Shown piece by piece: positions 9,460-18,575 of a stretch of 64,000 nt of DNA. Source of the DNA: Salinibacterium sp. UTAS2018 (GTDB lineage Bacteria; Actinomycetota; Actinomycetes; Actinomycetales; Microbacteriaceae). Numbering within the stretch: the stretch's first letter is position 1; each line of letters opens with the position of its first letter. Below the pieces are notes generated by a model, which ran no database searches, had not been told where the DNA came from, and worked only from the letters and a program-made list of their open reading frames with translations. The stretch spans positions 682,001-746,000 of the forward strand of contig NZ_CP035375.1 of the NCBI RefSeq assembly GCF_004118935.1. The letters are read 5' to 3'. The position numbers and the translations under genes were made by a program.

Positions 9460-10962
9460 TCAGTGAGGGAGCACATAACTCCTGACTCGCCAACCGGCCT
9501 CGCCCTTCACCAGAAGGAGCGAGGCCGGTTCGCTTTTGTCACCAGGTGTTTCGAATTGAAACAGAACGCTGTCCCCTAAGCGTTGGGTAACCGTCGCCGT
9601 CGCGGCATCGAACGCCGAATCCGTCGACAACTCCGCGCCTGCAAGCACTGCTTCGATCGCTGCGCTGTCCGCAGCGAACGCCGGTGAATCGCTGCGAGAA
9701 ACAGCCGCGAGACACTCGATCGAGAGATCTCGGAGGCAGTCGTCTCGTGCTGCTAAGAGCGCCGCTAGCGCTATCACCGGGTCTTCATCCAGACCGCTCG
9801 GTGACGCACCGGAGTCGTCCGTCTCGAGCTCGGCCGCAGAACCGTCGCCCAGTTGGGCCTCGCCAGTTACTCCGGCTGAGCCAGACGACATCGCCTCGTC
9901 ATCTAACGTTTCGCCCGCAACGCCAACGGTCGGCTCCGAACTCGCGTTCTGTTCGGAGACTAGGATGATTGCTGCCGCGATCGCCAGAGCTGCAATACCG
10001 AGCGCTGCGACAAACCACGTTCGCTTACGAACTGGAGCGCACCATGCCCTCGCCGCGCTTACAAAGGTGCGCAGCCTATTGCGGCCTTGGCGGAGAAAAC
10101 CCTCCAACGCACGCTGCACGCCGACCGGAAGTGCAAGAACAGCGCCCCATTCAGCAGACGCGTCTTTGCCAAGCGGGGCCTCGGTCGGCGATCCATCGAG
10201 ACGAGCGGGAACCGATTGTGCGGCACGGTCGTCCGGCTCGGCGGTGAGCAGTACGGGCTCTGGGGCACCGAGCGCGAAGAGCCGACATTCGCATTGAAGC
10301 TCCCAGTCGCAGCTACCGATCTGCTCCGTGTCACTGAGCCACTCCACAAGGTCAGCAATCTGCCCCTCTTTTTCCCGCTCCGCGGTTATCGCCGAAAGTA
10401 CTCCGCACGCGACCAGCGCGAACTGCAGACGATCATCACGAAATGCGCTCTCGGTATGAAGGGCGGTTGAAGTAGGGCGTATCTCGCTCACGCTGGCGTG
10501 CCCCCACTCAGCAAAGAAAGGACTTCCTTCAGAGTTAAAGTGGACAGTATCCACGGAGACCGCCCCCAGAGCGATGCCCTCACTATGCAACTGATTCAAC
10601 GCAGCAATCAGCGGGGCCAGAATCGTGATCGCCTCTCCGATACGCAACGAAGTACGATCCCGCATGAGCCTGCGCAAGGTGCCCGCGCTCTGCCAATCGA
10701 AGACAACGACGGGCCTGCCGTCTGGCGCAGCGGCAAGATCGTCGATCGATTGAACGTGGTCTCCCGGAGCCCGAGTGGCACACTCAATCTCGCTCAAAAT
10801 GCGCCCTGCAGGAACTTCGGGATTGAAGCATTTGATAAGTCGCAATCCCGCGGCACCATCATCCGCGCCTCGGCCTTCCGCCCGGACCAGAATAGTTTGA
10901 GATCGCGGGCCCTCGCCCATTGGCCGAATAGTGCGATAGCCCGCAATAGTGTTCTCGTTCAC
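9460..10962 (-). CDS. Membrane-anchored protein-kinase-like protein (predicted pseudokinase), 500 aa
   Basis: The N-terminal 250 residues look like a Ser/Thr kinase fold: GYRTIRPMGEG resembles a glycine loop, LRLIKCF supplies a possible beta-3 lysine, and LIAALNQLHSEGIALGAVSVD aligns with the catalytic loop region. The HRD aspartate is replaced by ALGAVSVD and the DFG motif by AEWG, so catalysis is unlikely. A single transmembrane helix (FVAALGIAALAIAAAIIL) follows, then an Asp/Ser-rich linker and a small outside domain ending WRVRSYVLPH. A GTG at 10962 fits the conserved start of the kinase-like domain. It sits where lipB-lipA are found in related Actinobacteria. No specific family was recognised. 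Confidence 0.7.
   Translation of the reverse strand: MNENTIAGYRTIRPMGEGPRSQTILVRAEGRGADDGAAGLRLIKCFNPEVPAGRILSEIECATRAPGDHVQSIDDLAAAPDGRPVVVFDWQSAGTLRRLMRDRTSLRIGEAITILAPLIAALNQLHSEGIALGAVSVDTVHFNSEGSPFFAEWGHASVSEIRPTSTALHTESAFRDDRLQFALVACGVLSAITAEREKEGQIADLVEWLSDTEQIGSCDWELQCECRLFALGAPEPVLLTAEPDDRAAQSVPARLDGSPTEAPLGKDASAEWGAVLALPVGVQRALEGFLRQGRNRLRTFVSAARAWCAPVRKRTWFVAALGIAALAIAAAIILVSEQNASSEPTVGVAGETLDDEAMSSGSAGVTGEAQLGDGSAAELETDDSGASPSGLDEDPVIALAALLAARDDCLRDLSIECLAAVSRSDSPAFAADSAAIEAVLAGAELSTDSAFDAATATVTQRLGDSVLFQFETPGDKSEPASLLLVKGEAGWRVRSYVLPH
9492..9537 (+). terminator. Rho-independent terminator of lpd-sucB, inside the end of the convergent gene
   Basis: A 12-base arm AACCGGCCTCGC (9492-9503) pairs with GCGAGGCCGGTT (9519-9530), with a smaller inner stem, followed by CGCTTTTG on the plus strand. 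It lies inside the last codons of the minus-strand pseudokinase gene, so the same bases serve as coding sequence and terminator. Confidence 0.65.
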
Positions 10963-11139
10963 CCTGCAACTCTCGCTTGCTCGGCTTTGTCGTGGCCATA
11001 TTCGCGGGTCATTGGGGAAAGACGCGACTACTAGAACGGAAGGAGGAGTTGCACGACTACTCGAAGTCAACCGACAAGTCCACCTTGATCTCTCTGCTGG
11101 AGGAACTCACAGCTGCCCAGAAGGCCGTATCCTAGAGTC

Positions 11140-11856
11140 ATGGCTCGCAGCGAAAAGACACCCAAGGCTCCCAAAGAACCCGGTCGCATCAAGCAGATGT
11201 ATCAGGTCTTCCAGATGACGCGACGGTACGACAACCTCGCAGTCTGGTTCTTCTTGTTGGCCTTCCTCGTGCCGATTCTCATCGGGCTCGCGCTGGCCTT
11301 CCTGTTGTCGGCGGACAACGTTCTTGGCTTCGTGCTCTACATCGTGGCGGGCGTGATGGCGGGACTTCTCGCTTTCTTGATCGTTCTAGGCCGTCGCGCT
11401 GAACGTGCCGCATACTCCCAGATTGCTGGTCAGCCCGGCGCTGTTGGGGCTGTGTTGAAGAGCTCACTTCGTCGCGGCTGGACCGCGAGCGAAATGCCCG
11501 TAGCGATCAGCCCCAAGACGCAGGATGCTGTCTACCGCGCTGTGGGCAAGGGTGGCATCGCGCTCATCGGAGAAGGCCCGCGCAGTCGAACGCAGAAGAT
11601 GCTCGAAGACGAACGTCGCAAGATGAATCGCTTCTTGCCTAACGTTCCGGTTCATTTTATCTACGTCGGCCCTGACGCTGAATCAGTGGCGCTCCACAAG
11701 CTCGCCCCCACACTTGGTCGACTCAAGAATGTCTTGCGCAAGCCCGAGATTCTCGCAATCTCTAACCGCCTGAACTCTCTCGACAAAAATAGTCTGCCGA
11801 TCCCCAAGGGAATCGACCCTATGAAGGCTCGCGCTCAGCGTTCACAACGCGCTTAG
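11140..11856 (+). CDS. DUF4191 membrane protein, 238 aa
   Basis: The protein starts with a Lys/Pro-rich cytoplasmic segment, followed by two hydrophobic helices (roughly residues 32-55 and 62-85) and a basic soluble domain with GKGGIALIGEGP and VPVHFIYVGP. This is the DUF4191 family, which in M. tuberculosis (Rv2219) lies next to lipA and glnA1. The function is unknown. Here the family keeps its place upstream of the RDD gene and glnA1, although lipA is absent. Confidence 0.85.
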   Translation: MARSEKTPKAPKEPGRIKQMYQVFQMTRRYDNLAVWFFLLAFLVPILIGLALAFLLSADNVLGFVLYIVAGVMAGLLAFLIVLGRRAERAAYSQIAGQPGAVGAVLKSSLRRGWTASEMPVAISPKTQDAVYRAVGKGGIALIGEGPRSRTQKMLEDERRKMNRFLPNVPVHFIYVGPDAESVALHKLAPTLGRLKNVLRKPEILAISNRLNSLDKNSLPIPKGIDPMKARAQRSQRA

Positions 11857-11901
11857 ATCGTTAAAACGCGCCTAGATCTAACCCCGCTAGATTTTCGCAG
11901 C

Positions 11902-11940
11902 CAACGCCGATGAGCCTCCACGCTCGTCGGCGTTGCTTGT
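11902..11940 (+). terminator. Terminator-like hairpin after the DUF4191 gene
   Basis: CAACGCCGATGAG (11902-11914) pairs with CTCGTCGGCGTTG (11923-11935), with one mismatch and an eight-base loop. The following bases CTTGT are only weakly T-rich. It separates DUF4191 from the convergent RDD gene. Confidence 0.5.
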
Positions 11941-12011
11941 AATAGGCCAGGCTCCCGCAAAGCTTCGATCGAAACAGTCATTCGAGCCGCACCCTTAGGA
12001 AAGCTCGGGCT

Positions 12012-12416
12012 TTACCGGCGCACCAGCAAGGTGCCCGCGACTCGATCGTGCATTCCGCGCTGGTCAGCGTCCCAGATAACGGCAGGGATGACGAGTGCCA
12101 TAAGCACGGTGCGGACGATCGGTCGCCAGATGCCCAGGAGGCCACCCGCTACCGGGACCACTCGCATTCCAGTAATGAGGTGGCCGAAGCTTCCATTTGC
12201 GGTGATCAGTAAGACGACCTGAGCAGCAACGAAGATGCCAAGAGTAGCGAATGCGTCGTACTCGAAAAACGCAATCGATACGACAACCGCGAAACCCCAG
12301 TCGATAGCAAGGGCCACTAGCCGCCGCCCTAACCGACCAATTGATCTCGGGCCTTCCGCGGGAAGCCCGATTCTTTTGCCTGGCCAATCGTCGGAAGGTG
12401 CTGCTTGCTGATTCAC
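12012..12416 (-). CDS. RDD family membrane protein, 134 aa
   Basis: The family signature is visible as RLGRRLVALAIDWGFA (the R...D of the first helix) and the later HDRVAGTLLV. Three hydrophobic helices are apparent. RDD proteins are small inner-membrane proteins of mixed or unknown function. The M. tuberculosis equivalent at this position, Rv2219A, also precedes glnA1. The gene is divergent from glnA1, so the GlnR box in the intergenic region could affect both. Confidence 0.85.
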   Translation of the reverse strand: MNQQAAPSDDWPGKRIGLPAEGPRSIGRLGRRLVALAIDWGFAVVVSIAFFEYDAFATLGIFVAAQVVLLITANGSFGHLITGMRVVPVAGGLLGIWRPIVRTVLMALVIPAVIWDADQRGMHDRVAGTLLVRR

Positions 12417-12443
12417 TTCACCAGCCTAACGAATGACGGTCGC

Positions 12444-12481
12444 GTAACATGCCGGAAACATTTCTGACGTGACGGCGAAAC
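12444..12481 (+). promoter_or_regulatory. GlnR-type operator upstream of glnA1
   Basis: GTAAC (12444-12448), six bases, then GAAAC (12455-12459) match the actinobacterial GlnR consensus gTnAC-n6-GaAAC. A second GAAAC lies at 12477-12481, exactly 22 bases after the first, as expected for a four-half-site operator. The remaining half-site (12466-12470, GACGT) is degenerate. The box ends 72 bases before the glnA1 start codon. GlnR controlling glnA is established in Streptomyces and mycobacteria; binding here is inferred. Confidence 0.7.
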
Positions 12482-12553
12482 TCGAGTTCTGTACCCTAAG
12501 AGATGGTTGTAACGACAGCCGATCATCAAATGAACCCCTTGGAGTTCCACTCA

Positions 12554-13990
12554 ATGTCTCATCCGAAGTTTTCCAATTCGTCTGAGGTTCTTGATTTTAT
12601 CAAGGACACTGACGTCAAGTTCGTCGACATCCGGTTTACCGATCTGCCCGGTATCCAGCAGCACTTCAACATTCCCGCCGCCGCAGTTGATGAAGACTTC
12701 TTCGCTGTCGGCCAGCTCTTCGATGGTTCATCAATCCGTGGTTTCCAGTCGATCCACGAGTCGGATCTCCAGCTGATCCCCGACGTCACCACTGCCTACG
12801 TCGACCCTTTCCGCGTCGAACGCACGCTGATCATCATCTTCGACATCTACAACCCCCGCAACGGCGAGATCTACCCTCGCGACCCGCGCCAGGTTGCTAA
12901 GAAGGCCGAAAAGTACTTGGCCTCGACCGGAATTGCTGACACCGCATTCTTCGCCTCCGAAGCAGAGTTCTACATCTTCGACGACGTTCGCTACGAAGTA
13001 AGCGCGAACAAGAGCTTCTACGAGGTTGACTCCAGCGAAGGCGCATGGAACAGCGGGCGCACCGAAGCAGGCGGAAACCTCGCTAACAAGACGCCATTCA
13101 AGGGCGGCTACTTTCCCGTCTCCCCCGTTGACCAGCACGCTGACATCCGTGACGACATCGTCATGAAGCTCATCGATGTTGGACTCGAAGTCGAGCGCAG
13201 CCACCACGAAGTGGGAACCGCTGGCCAGGGCGAGATCAACTACAAGTTCGACACCCTCGTTCACGCCGGTGACGACATCCTCAAGTTCAAGTACATCGTC
13301 AAGAACACGGCGAACGAGTGGGGCAAGACCGCAACGTTCATGCCGAAGCCGCTCTTCGGCGACAACGGCTCGGGAATGCACACCCACCAGTCGCTGTGGA
13401 ACGACGGAACCCCGTTGTTCTACGACGAGAAGGGCTACGGCGGGCTCAGCGACACCGCTCGCTGGTACATCGGCGGACTCCTCAAGCACGCTCCTGCTGT
13501 GCTCGCGTTCACGAACCCTACGGTCAACTCGTACCGTCGTCTGATCCCCGGATTCGAAGCTCCCGTAAACCTCGTGTACTCGGCCGGAAACCGTTCGGCT
13601 TCCATCCGTATCCCGATCACGGGAACGAACCCCAAGGCAAAGCGCATCGAGTTCCGCGCGCCTGACGCCTCGGGTAACCCTTACCTCGCATTCGCTGCTC
13701 AGCTCATGGCTGGCCTCGACGGCATCAAGAACAAGATTGAGCCGCACGAGCCCGTCGACAAGGACCTCTACGAATTGCCTCCCGAGGAAGCCCGCCTGAT
13801 TCCTCAGGTTCCCGCTTCGCTCGAAGAAGCACTCGTCGCCCTTGAAGCCGACCACGAGTTCCTCATGGAAGGCAACGTCTTCACCAAGGACCTCATCGAG
13901 ACGTGGATCGACTACAAGCGTACGAACGAGCTTCTCCCGTTCGCACAGCGCCCGCACCCGTACGAGTACGAATTGTACTTCGGCGTCTAA
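12554..13990 (+). CDS. glnA: Glutamine synthetase type I (GlnA1), 478 aa
   Basis: This enzyme makes glutamine from glutamate, ammonia and ATP as a dodecamer in the cytoplasm. Visible blocks are [28 protein letters not shown] and the ATP region ending NRSASIRIP. Tyr406 in DLYELPPEE is the adenylylation site modified by GlnE, whose gene lies immediately downstream on the other strand. The ATG at 12554 has GGAG nine bases upstream; a longer frame start at 12503 falls close to the likely promoter. A GlnR box lies upstream and a strong terminator directly follows. Confidence 0.96.
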   Translation: MSHPKFSNSSEVLDFIKDTDVKFVDIRFTDLPGIQQHFNIPAAAVDEDFFAVGQLFDGSSIRGFQSIHESDLQLIPDVTTAYVDPFRVERTLIIIFDIYNPRNGEIYPRDPRQVAKKAEKYLASTGIADTAFFASEAEFYIFDDVRYEVSANKSFYEVDSSEGAWNSGRTEAGGNLANKTPFKGGYFPVSPVDQHADIRDDIVMKLIDVGLEVERSHHEVGTAGQGEINYKFDTLVHAGDDILKFKYIVKNTANEWGKTATFMPKPLFGDNGSGMHTHQSLWNDGTPLFYDEKGYGGLSDTARWYIGGLLKHAPAVLAFTNPTVNSYRRLIPGFEAPVNLVYSAGNRSASIRIPITGTNPKAKRIEFRAPDASGNPYLAFAAQLMAGLDGIKNKIEPHEPVDKDLYELPPEEARLIPQVPASLEEALVALEADHEFLMEGNVFTKDLIETWIDYKRTNELLPFAQRPHPYEYELYFGV

Positions 13991-14012
13991 GCGCTAAACA
14001 CAGCTGAATAAG

Positions 14013-14047
14013 CGGGCCGCATCCTTCGGGATGCGGCCCGTTTCGCT
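14013..14047 (+). terminator. Strong Rho-independent terminator of glnA1
   Basis: CGGGCCGCATCC (14013-14024) and GGATGCGGCCCG (14029-14040) form a perfect 12-base stem closed by a stable TTCG loop and followed by TTTCGCTTT. Confidence 0.85.
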
Positions 14048-14136
14048 TTCCGTGGCTCTGAGCAAGCACGGGGTCTCCGCGAGAACTCACGCTCTGCTAG
14101 AGGGACACTCAGCGGGAGCGTGGGTGCCTAAGAACT

Positions 14137-17070
14137 TCAGGAACGCGGAACATTCGTCACGCCATAGAAACGCCGCTCAAAGACGCGGCGCGCGCGACGA
14201 GTGGCACGCAGGTAGTCTTCCTCTAGTTCGCTCGCGGAGCCCGGCGGGTACTCGAGCATGCGAGAGATCCCTTCGAGCTGAAGGCGATCATTGGGAAGGA
14301 CATCTGAGGTTCTCGACGTCCACAACGTGATCGCCGAGCGAGCACGAGAGGCCAGAATCCAGGCTTCACGCAGGCGAGCCGCATCCGAAGCGGTCACCAA
14401 CTTTTCAGCGACCGCCGCATCTAACGCATCTAGTGTCGACGTGGTGCGCAGCCCCTCAACTTTGGCTCCGTGTTGCAGCTGCAAGAGCTGCACGAACCAT
14501 TCGACGTCGCTCAGCGAACCGCGACCGAGCTTAAGGTGACGTGAAGGATCGGCTGCTTGCGGAAGCCTCTCCGACTCCACCCGTGCTTTGATTCGTTTGA
14601 CCTCGCGAACGTCCTGCGGCGAAATAGCCTTGGGATAACGCACCCTGTTGGCGAGTTCTGTGAAGTCCGCGAGCAATCCCTCATCGCCTGCGACACCGCG
14701 AGCACGCAACAGAGCCTGCGCCTCCCACGTGAGCGACCAACGCTCGTAGTACGCCTCGTACGATTCCAGGGATCGCACGATCGCGCCGTTTTTGCCTTCA
14801 GGGCGAAGATCGAGGTCGAGGTCGAGGGGAAGCTTGACGTCCTCAGTGATACGCGTAAGCCCCTTCGCTATGGCCGTGGCGCGCTTGGAAGCGTCTTCGG
14901 CCGACGCATCGGTCGCCCGGTACACGTACATCACGTCAGTGTCAGAACCGAACCCGGACTCAGCCCCTCCATATCGTCCCATCGCGATAATGCCAAACTC
15001 GATACCGTCGGGTTCGGGCCGCAAAACGGCGAGCGAACCCTCCAGCATTGTTGTGGTGACATCGCTCAAGCCGCGACCAAGTTCTTGAATGGAAATCACG
15101 CCAACGATGGAACCGATGGCCAGGCGAAGCGTCTCGCGACGGCGAGCGGTCCGCAAGGCGACCGCTGCCGCGTCTTCGTGGCCCTTGTGGCGAGAGACAA
15201 TAGCGCGAGCTTCATCGCGAAGAACCGCGAGCGGGCGCGCGTGAAGCTCTTTATCGTGCTCCAGCCAGGCGGCAGCTTCTGGAATGCGCTCAAACAAGCC
15301 ACCAACATATTTGGATGCCGAGAGCACGCGAGTGAGCCGCTCTGCAGCTCCCGACGAATCCCGCAGCATCCGCAAAAACCAGTAGGCCTCGCCGAGCGCG
15401 TCGCTCAGCCGACGGAACGCGAGTAACCCGTAATCAGGGTCGGCGCCTTCGGAGAACCATTGAAGCATGACGGGCAGGAGGGTGCGCTGAATCGTGGCGC
15501 GTCGCGAAACTCCACCGGTAAGCGCCGCAATATGCGCGAGAGCACCTTTGGGATCCAGGAAGCCGATCGCGGCAAGGCGCGCCGCAGCCTGCTCACTCGA
15601 GAGCGCCAAGCCGTCTTCGGGAAGTGCCGCAACGGCTGAGAGAAGCGGACGATAGAAGAGTCGCTCGTGCAGCCGGCGCACCGCAATCTTCGTGCGCTGC
15701 CACTGCTCGGTGAGGTCAGCGGCATTCTTAGCGATGCCGGTGGCGCGTGCGAGTACCCGCAAGTCGTCAGGGTCGCGAGGCATGAGGTGGGTTCGACGAA
15801 GCTTGGACAACTGAATGCGGTGCTCAAGAAGACGAAGGAAGCGATAGTCTCGCGCGAACTCGCCCGCCTCAATGCGCCCGATGTAGCCGTGCTCCGCCAG
15901 AGCGATGAGGGCTCGAAGGCTTGAGGTTTGGCGAACCTCTTCGTCATTCTGCCCGTGCACCAGTTGCAGCAGTTGCACCGTGAACTCGATATCGCGCAGA
16001 CCGCCGGGGCCGAGCTTGAGCTGAACATCACGCTCGTGGGGTGGAATGTTCTCGGTGACCCGTTCGCGCATGCGCTGCACCGACGCCACGAAGTTTTCAC
16101 GAGAGGCACTAGACCAGACGAGCGGCGAAACACCGTCGATGTAGCGGCCGCCAAGCTCGCGGTCACCCGCGAGTGGACGCGCTTTGAGGAGTGCCTGAAA
16201 CTCCCAACTCTCGGCCCAGCGGTCGTAATAAGCCAGGTGAGAGTCGAGGGTGCGCACGAGCGCGCCGTCTTTACCCTCGGGGCGGAGGTTAGTGTCGACC
16301 TCCCACAGTGCCGGCTCAATAGTGAGGTCTTGGATGCCACGAATTGTCTGCACTGCGAGCGGCGTTGCGATGGTGACCGCACGGTCGGCGCTGATGCCGT
16401 CGGGTTCCGTTACGAAGATGACGTCGACATCCGACACATAGTTCAGTTCGCGCGCCCCCGCCTTACCCATGCCGATGATGGCGATACGGGTTGCGGCGAC
16501 ATCTGCGTCAGGAAAGTTGACTGAACGACGGGCCACCGAAAGAGAGGCTTCAAGCGCGGCTCCAGCAAGGTCGGCGAGAGCCATGGCCACGCGGTCGACG
16601 GCAGCGAGCGGATCGTCCTGAGAGAGGTCCCAGGCCGTGATCTTCGTCAGCTCACGACGGTAGCGAACGCGCAGAGCGACCCATGCTTCTTCTTCTGCGA
16701 GTTCGCGCGTGACGGCGGTGAGAGATTCGACATATTCTTCGGGCGATGCTGGCGCCGTAATCGGCACGCACATCGCGTCAAGTTCAGAGGGATGGCGAGC
16801 CAAAAAGTCGCCGAGACCGGATGACGCGCCCAAGACCTGCACCAGTCGAATCGCAGCATCGTGGTTCTGCAAGAGCGGCGCCAACTGTTGTGGAGCCGAC
16901 TCTGATAGCTCAAGGACAAAGCGCAGCGCTTGATCGGGATCAGCCGCTCGGGAGAACAACGCGGCCGGCACTTCTGGCCGATCGAGGGCAACAAGACGTT
17001 CTCGTGCCTCGCTGAGCTCGAGAAAGCCCAGCTTGGCAAGTTCGGTCAGAGTGTAGGTAGTCGTCGACAT
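14137..17070 (-). CDS. glnE: Bifunctional glutamine synthetase adenylyltransferase/deadenylase, 977 aa
   Basis: GlnE attaches AMP to, and removes it from, the tyrosine of GlnA1 according to nitrogen status. Two nucleotidyltransferase domains are visible: GMGKAGARELNYVSDVDVIF near residue 210 in the N-terminal half and AMGRYGGAESGFGSDTDVMY near residue 700 in the C-terminal half. Each is followed by an LRPEGKNG/DGA block and a KLGPGGLRDIEF or KLGRGSLSDVEWF motif. Length and layout match full-length actinobacterial GlnE. It lies between the two glutamine synthetase genes and 16 bases after glnA2, so glnA2-glnE is probably one transcript. Confidence 0.96.
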   Translation of the reverse strand: MSTTTYTLTELAKLGFLELSEARERLVALDRPEVPAALFSRAADPDQALRFVLELSESAPQQLAPLLQNHDAAIRLVQVLGASSGLGDFLARHPSELDAMCVPITAPASPEEYVESLTAVTRELAEEEAWVALRVRYRRELTKITAWDLSQDDPLAAVDRVAMALADLAGAALEASLSVARRSVNFPDADVAATRIAIIGMGKAGARELNYVSDVDVIFVTEPDGISADRAVTIATPLAVQTIRGIQDLTIEPALWEVDTNLRPEGKDGALVRTLDSHLAYYDRWAESWEFQALLKARPLAGDRELGGRYIDGVSPLVWSSASRENFVASVQRMRERVTENIPPHERDVQLKLGPGGLRDIEFTVQLLQLVHGQNDEEVRQTSSLRALIALAEHGYIGRIEAGEFARDYRFLRLLEHRIQLSKLRRTHLMPRDPDDLRVLARATGIAKNAADLTEQWQRTKIAVRRLHERLFYRPLLSAVAALPEDGLALSSEQAAARLAAIGFLDPKGALAHIAALTGGVSRRATIQRTLLPVMLQWFSEGADPDYGLLAFRRLSDALGEAYWFLRMLRDSSGAAERLTRVLSASKYVGGLFERIPEAAAWLEHDKELHARPLAVLRDEARAIVSRHKGHEDAAAVALRTARRRETLRLAIGSIVGVISIQELGRGLSDVTTTMLEGSLAVLRPEPDGIEFGIIAMGRYGGAESGFGSDTDVMYVYRATDASAEDASKRATAIAKGLTRITEDVKLPLDLDLDLRPEGKNGAIVRSLESYEAYYERWSLTWEAQALLRARGVAGDEGLLADFTELANRVRYPKAISPQDVREVKRIKARVESERLPQAADPSRHLKLGRGSLSDVEWFVQLLQLQHGAKVEGLRTTSTLDALDAAVAEKLVTASDAARLREAWILASRARSAITLWTSRTSDVLPNDRLQLEGISRMLEYPPGSASELEEDYLRATRRARRVFERRFYGVTNVPRS

Positions 17071-17086
17071 AACGTGACCGCGGAGT

Positions 17087-18430
17087 CTAGAGAATCTCTA
17101 GGCTGCTCTCGAGCTCGTACGGAGTTACCTGAGCGCGGTATTCTTTCCACTCGCGGCGCTTGTTGAGCAGCACGAAATTGAAGACCTGCTCCCCCAGCGT
17201 TTCGGCAACGAGTTCGGAGTTCTCCATGATGCTCAGTGCGTGGTTGAGGTTCGACGGCAGTTGCTCGTAACCGAGCGCGCGGCGCTCGTGATCGGAGAGA
17301 TCGCCAACGGCATCCTCGGCTTCGAGGGGAAGCTCGTAGCCTTCTTCGATGCCCTTGAGCCCTGCGGCCAGCAGCAATGAGTAAGCAAGGTACGGGTTAG
17401 CCGCAGAGTCAAGAGCGCGGTACTCGATACGAGCGCTCTGCCCCTTGCCAGGCTTGTACAGCGGCACGCGAACAAGAGCGGAACGGTTGTTGTGCCCCCA
17501 CGTGACGAAGCTCGGAGCTTCGTCGCCGCCCCAGAGGCGCTTATACGAGTTCACAAACTGGTTCGTAACGGCCGTGATTTCGGGAGCGTGCTTGAGAACG
17601 CCGGCCATGAACTGACGACCGACCTTCGACAACTGGTAGTGACCGCTGGCGTCGTAAAACGCATTCTGGTCGCCCTCAAAGAGTGACATGTGGGTGTGCA
17701 TTCCCGAACCGGGCTGGCCCGACATCGGCTTGGGCATAAATGTCGCGTAGACACCCTGCTCGATCGCGACCTCTTTGATCACGGTGCGGAAGGTCATGAT
17801 GTTGTCGGCCGTCGTCAGCGCGTCTGCGTAGCGCAGGTCGATCTCGTTCTGGCCCGGGCCAGACTCGTGGTGGCTGAACTCCACCGAGATACCGAGGTCT
17901 TCGAGCATCCGCACCGAACGACGACGGAAGTCATGGGCTGTTCCACCGGGAACGTTGTCGAAGAAGCCTGCCGAGTCAACAGGCTCAGGGCGGCCCTTCT
18001 TAAGCTTGCTCGACTTGAGGAGGTAGAACTCGATCTCGGGGTGCGTGTAGAACGTAAAGCCACGCTCGGCTGCCTTCTCCAACGTGCGCTTGAGCACGTT
18101 ACGAGGGTCGGATGCTGCGGGCTGGCCGTCGGGCGTCGTAATGTCGCAGAACATACGGGCAGTGGGATCGATCTCACCACGCCACGGGAGAATCTGGAAA
18201 GTAGTCGGATCGGGGTGCGCGAGCATATCTGCTTCATAAGCACGCGTGAAGCCTTCGATGGCGGAACCATCAAAGCCGAGGCCCTCGGCGAAGGCCCCTT
18301 CGATCTCTGCCGGAGCAACAGCGACGCTCTTGAGCGTGCCCACGACATCCGTAAACCAGAGGCGGACGAATTTGATGCCACGCTCTTCAATCGTACGAAG
18401 AACGAAATCGCGCTGCTTATCCATTGACAT
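17087..18430 (-). CDS. glnA2: Second type I glutamine synthetase-like enzyme (GlnA2), 447 aa
   Basis: It has the glutamine synthetase fold blocks GFDGSAIEGF, FMPKPMSGQPGSGMHTHMS and RVPLYKPGKGQSARIEYRALD. Unlike GlnA1 it has no [12 protein letters not shown] site; the matching region reads LEAEDAVGDLSDHE, so it should escape GlnE control. It corresponds in position to M. tuberculosis glnA2. Such paralogues may make glutamine or, in some Actinobacteria, glutamylate other amines; sequence alone does not decide. The ATG at 18430 follows GAGGAA at good spacing. The gene is divergent from panB. Confidence 0.9.
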   Translation of the reverse strand: MSMDKQRDFVLRTIEERGIKFVRLWFTDVVGTLKSVAVAPAEIEGAFAEGLGFDGSAIEGFTRAYEADMLAHPDPTTFQILPWRGEIDPTARMFCDITTPDGQPAASDPRNVLKRTLEKAAERGFTFYTHPEIEFYLLKSSKLKKGRPEPVDSAGFFDNVPGGTAHDFRRRSVRMLEDLGISVEFSHHESGPGQNEIDLRYADALTTADNIMTFRTVIKEVAIEQGVYATFMPKPMSGQPGSGMHTHMSLFEGDQNAFYDASGHYQLSKVGRQFMAGVLKHAPEITAVTNQFVNSYKRLWGGDEAPSFVTWGHNNRSALVRVPLYKPGKGQSARIEYRALDSAANPYLAYSLLLAAGLKGIEEGYELPLEAEDAVGDLSDHERRALGYEQLPSNLNHALSIMENSELVAETLGEQVFNFVLLNKRREWKEYRAQVTPYELESSLEIL

Positions 18431-18575
18431 TGAGTTCCTCGATCCGTGCCCTGCCGCGAAATTGCGACATCGATTCTGCCGCTCTAAGGCTACTTGCTCC
18501 GGGGCTTCTCTGCAGCGCACTCGCCGCCGCGATAGCCCAATTGAACCGAGCGCCAGTGTCGTTAGACTTGCGGCT

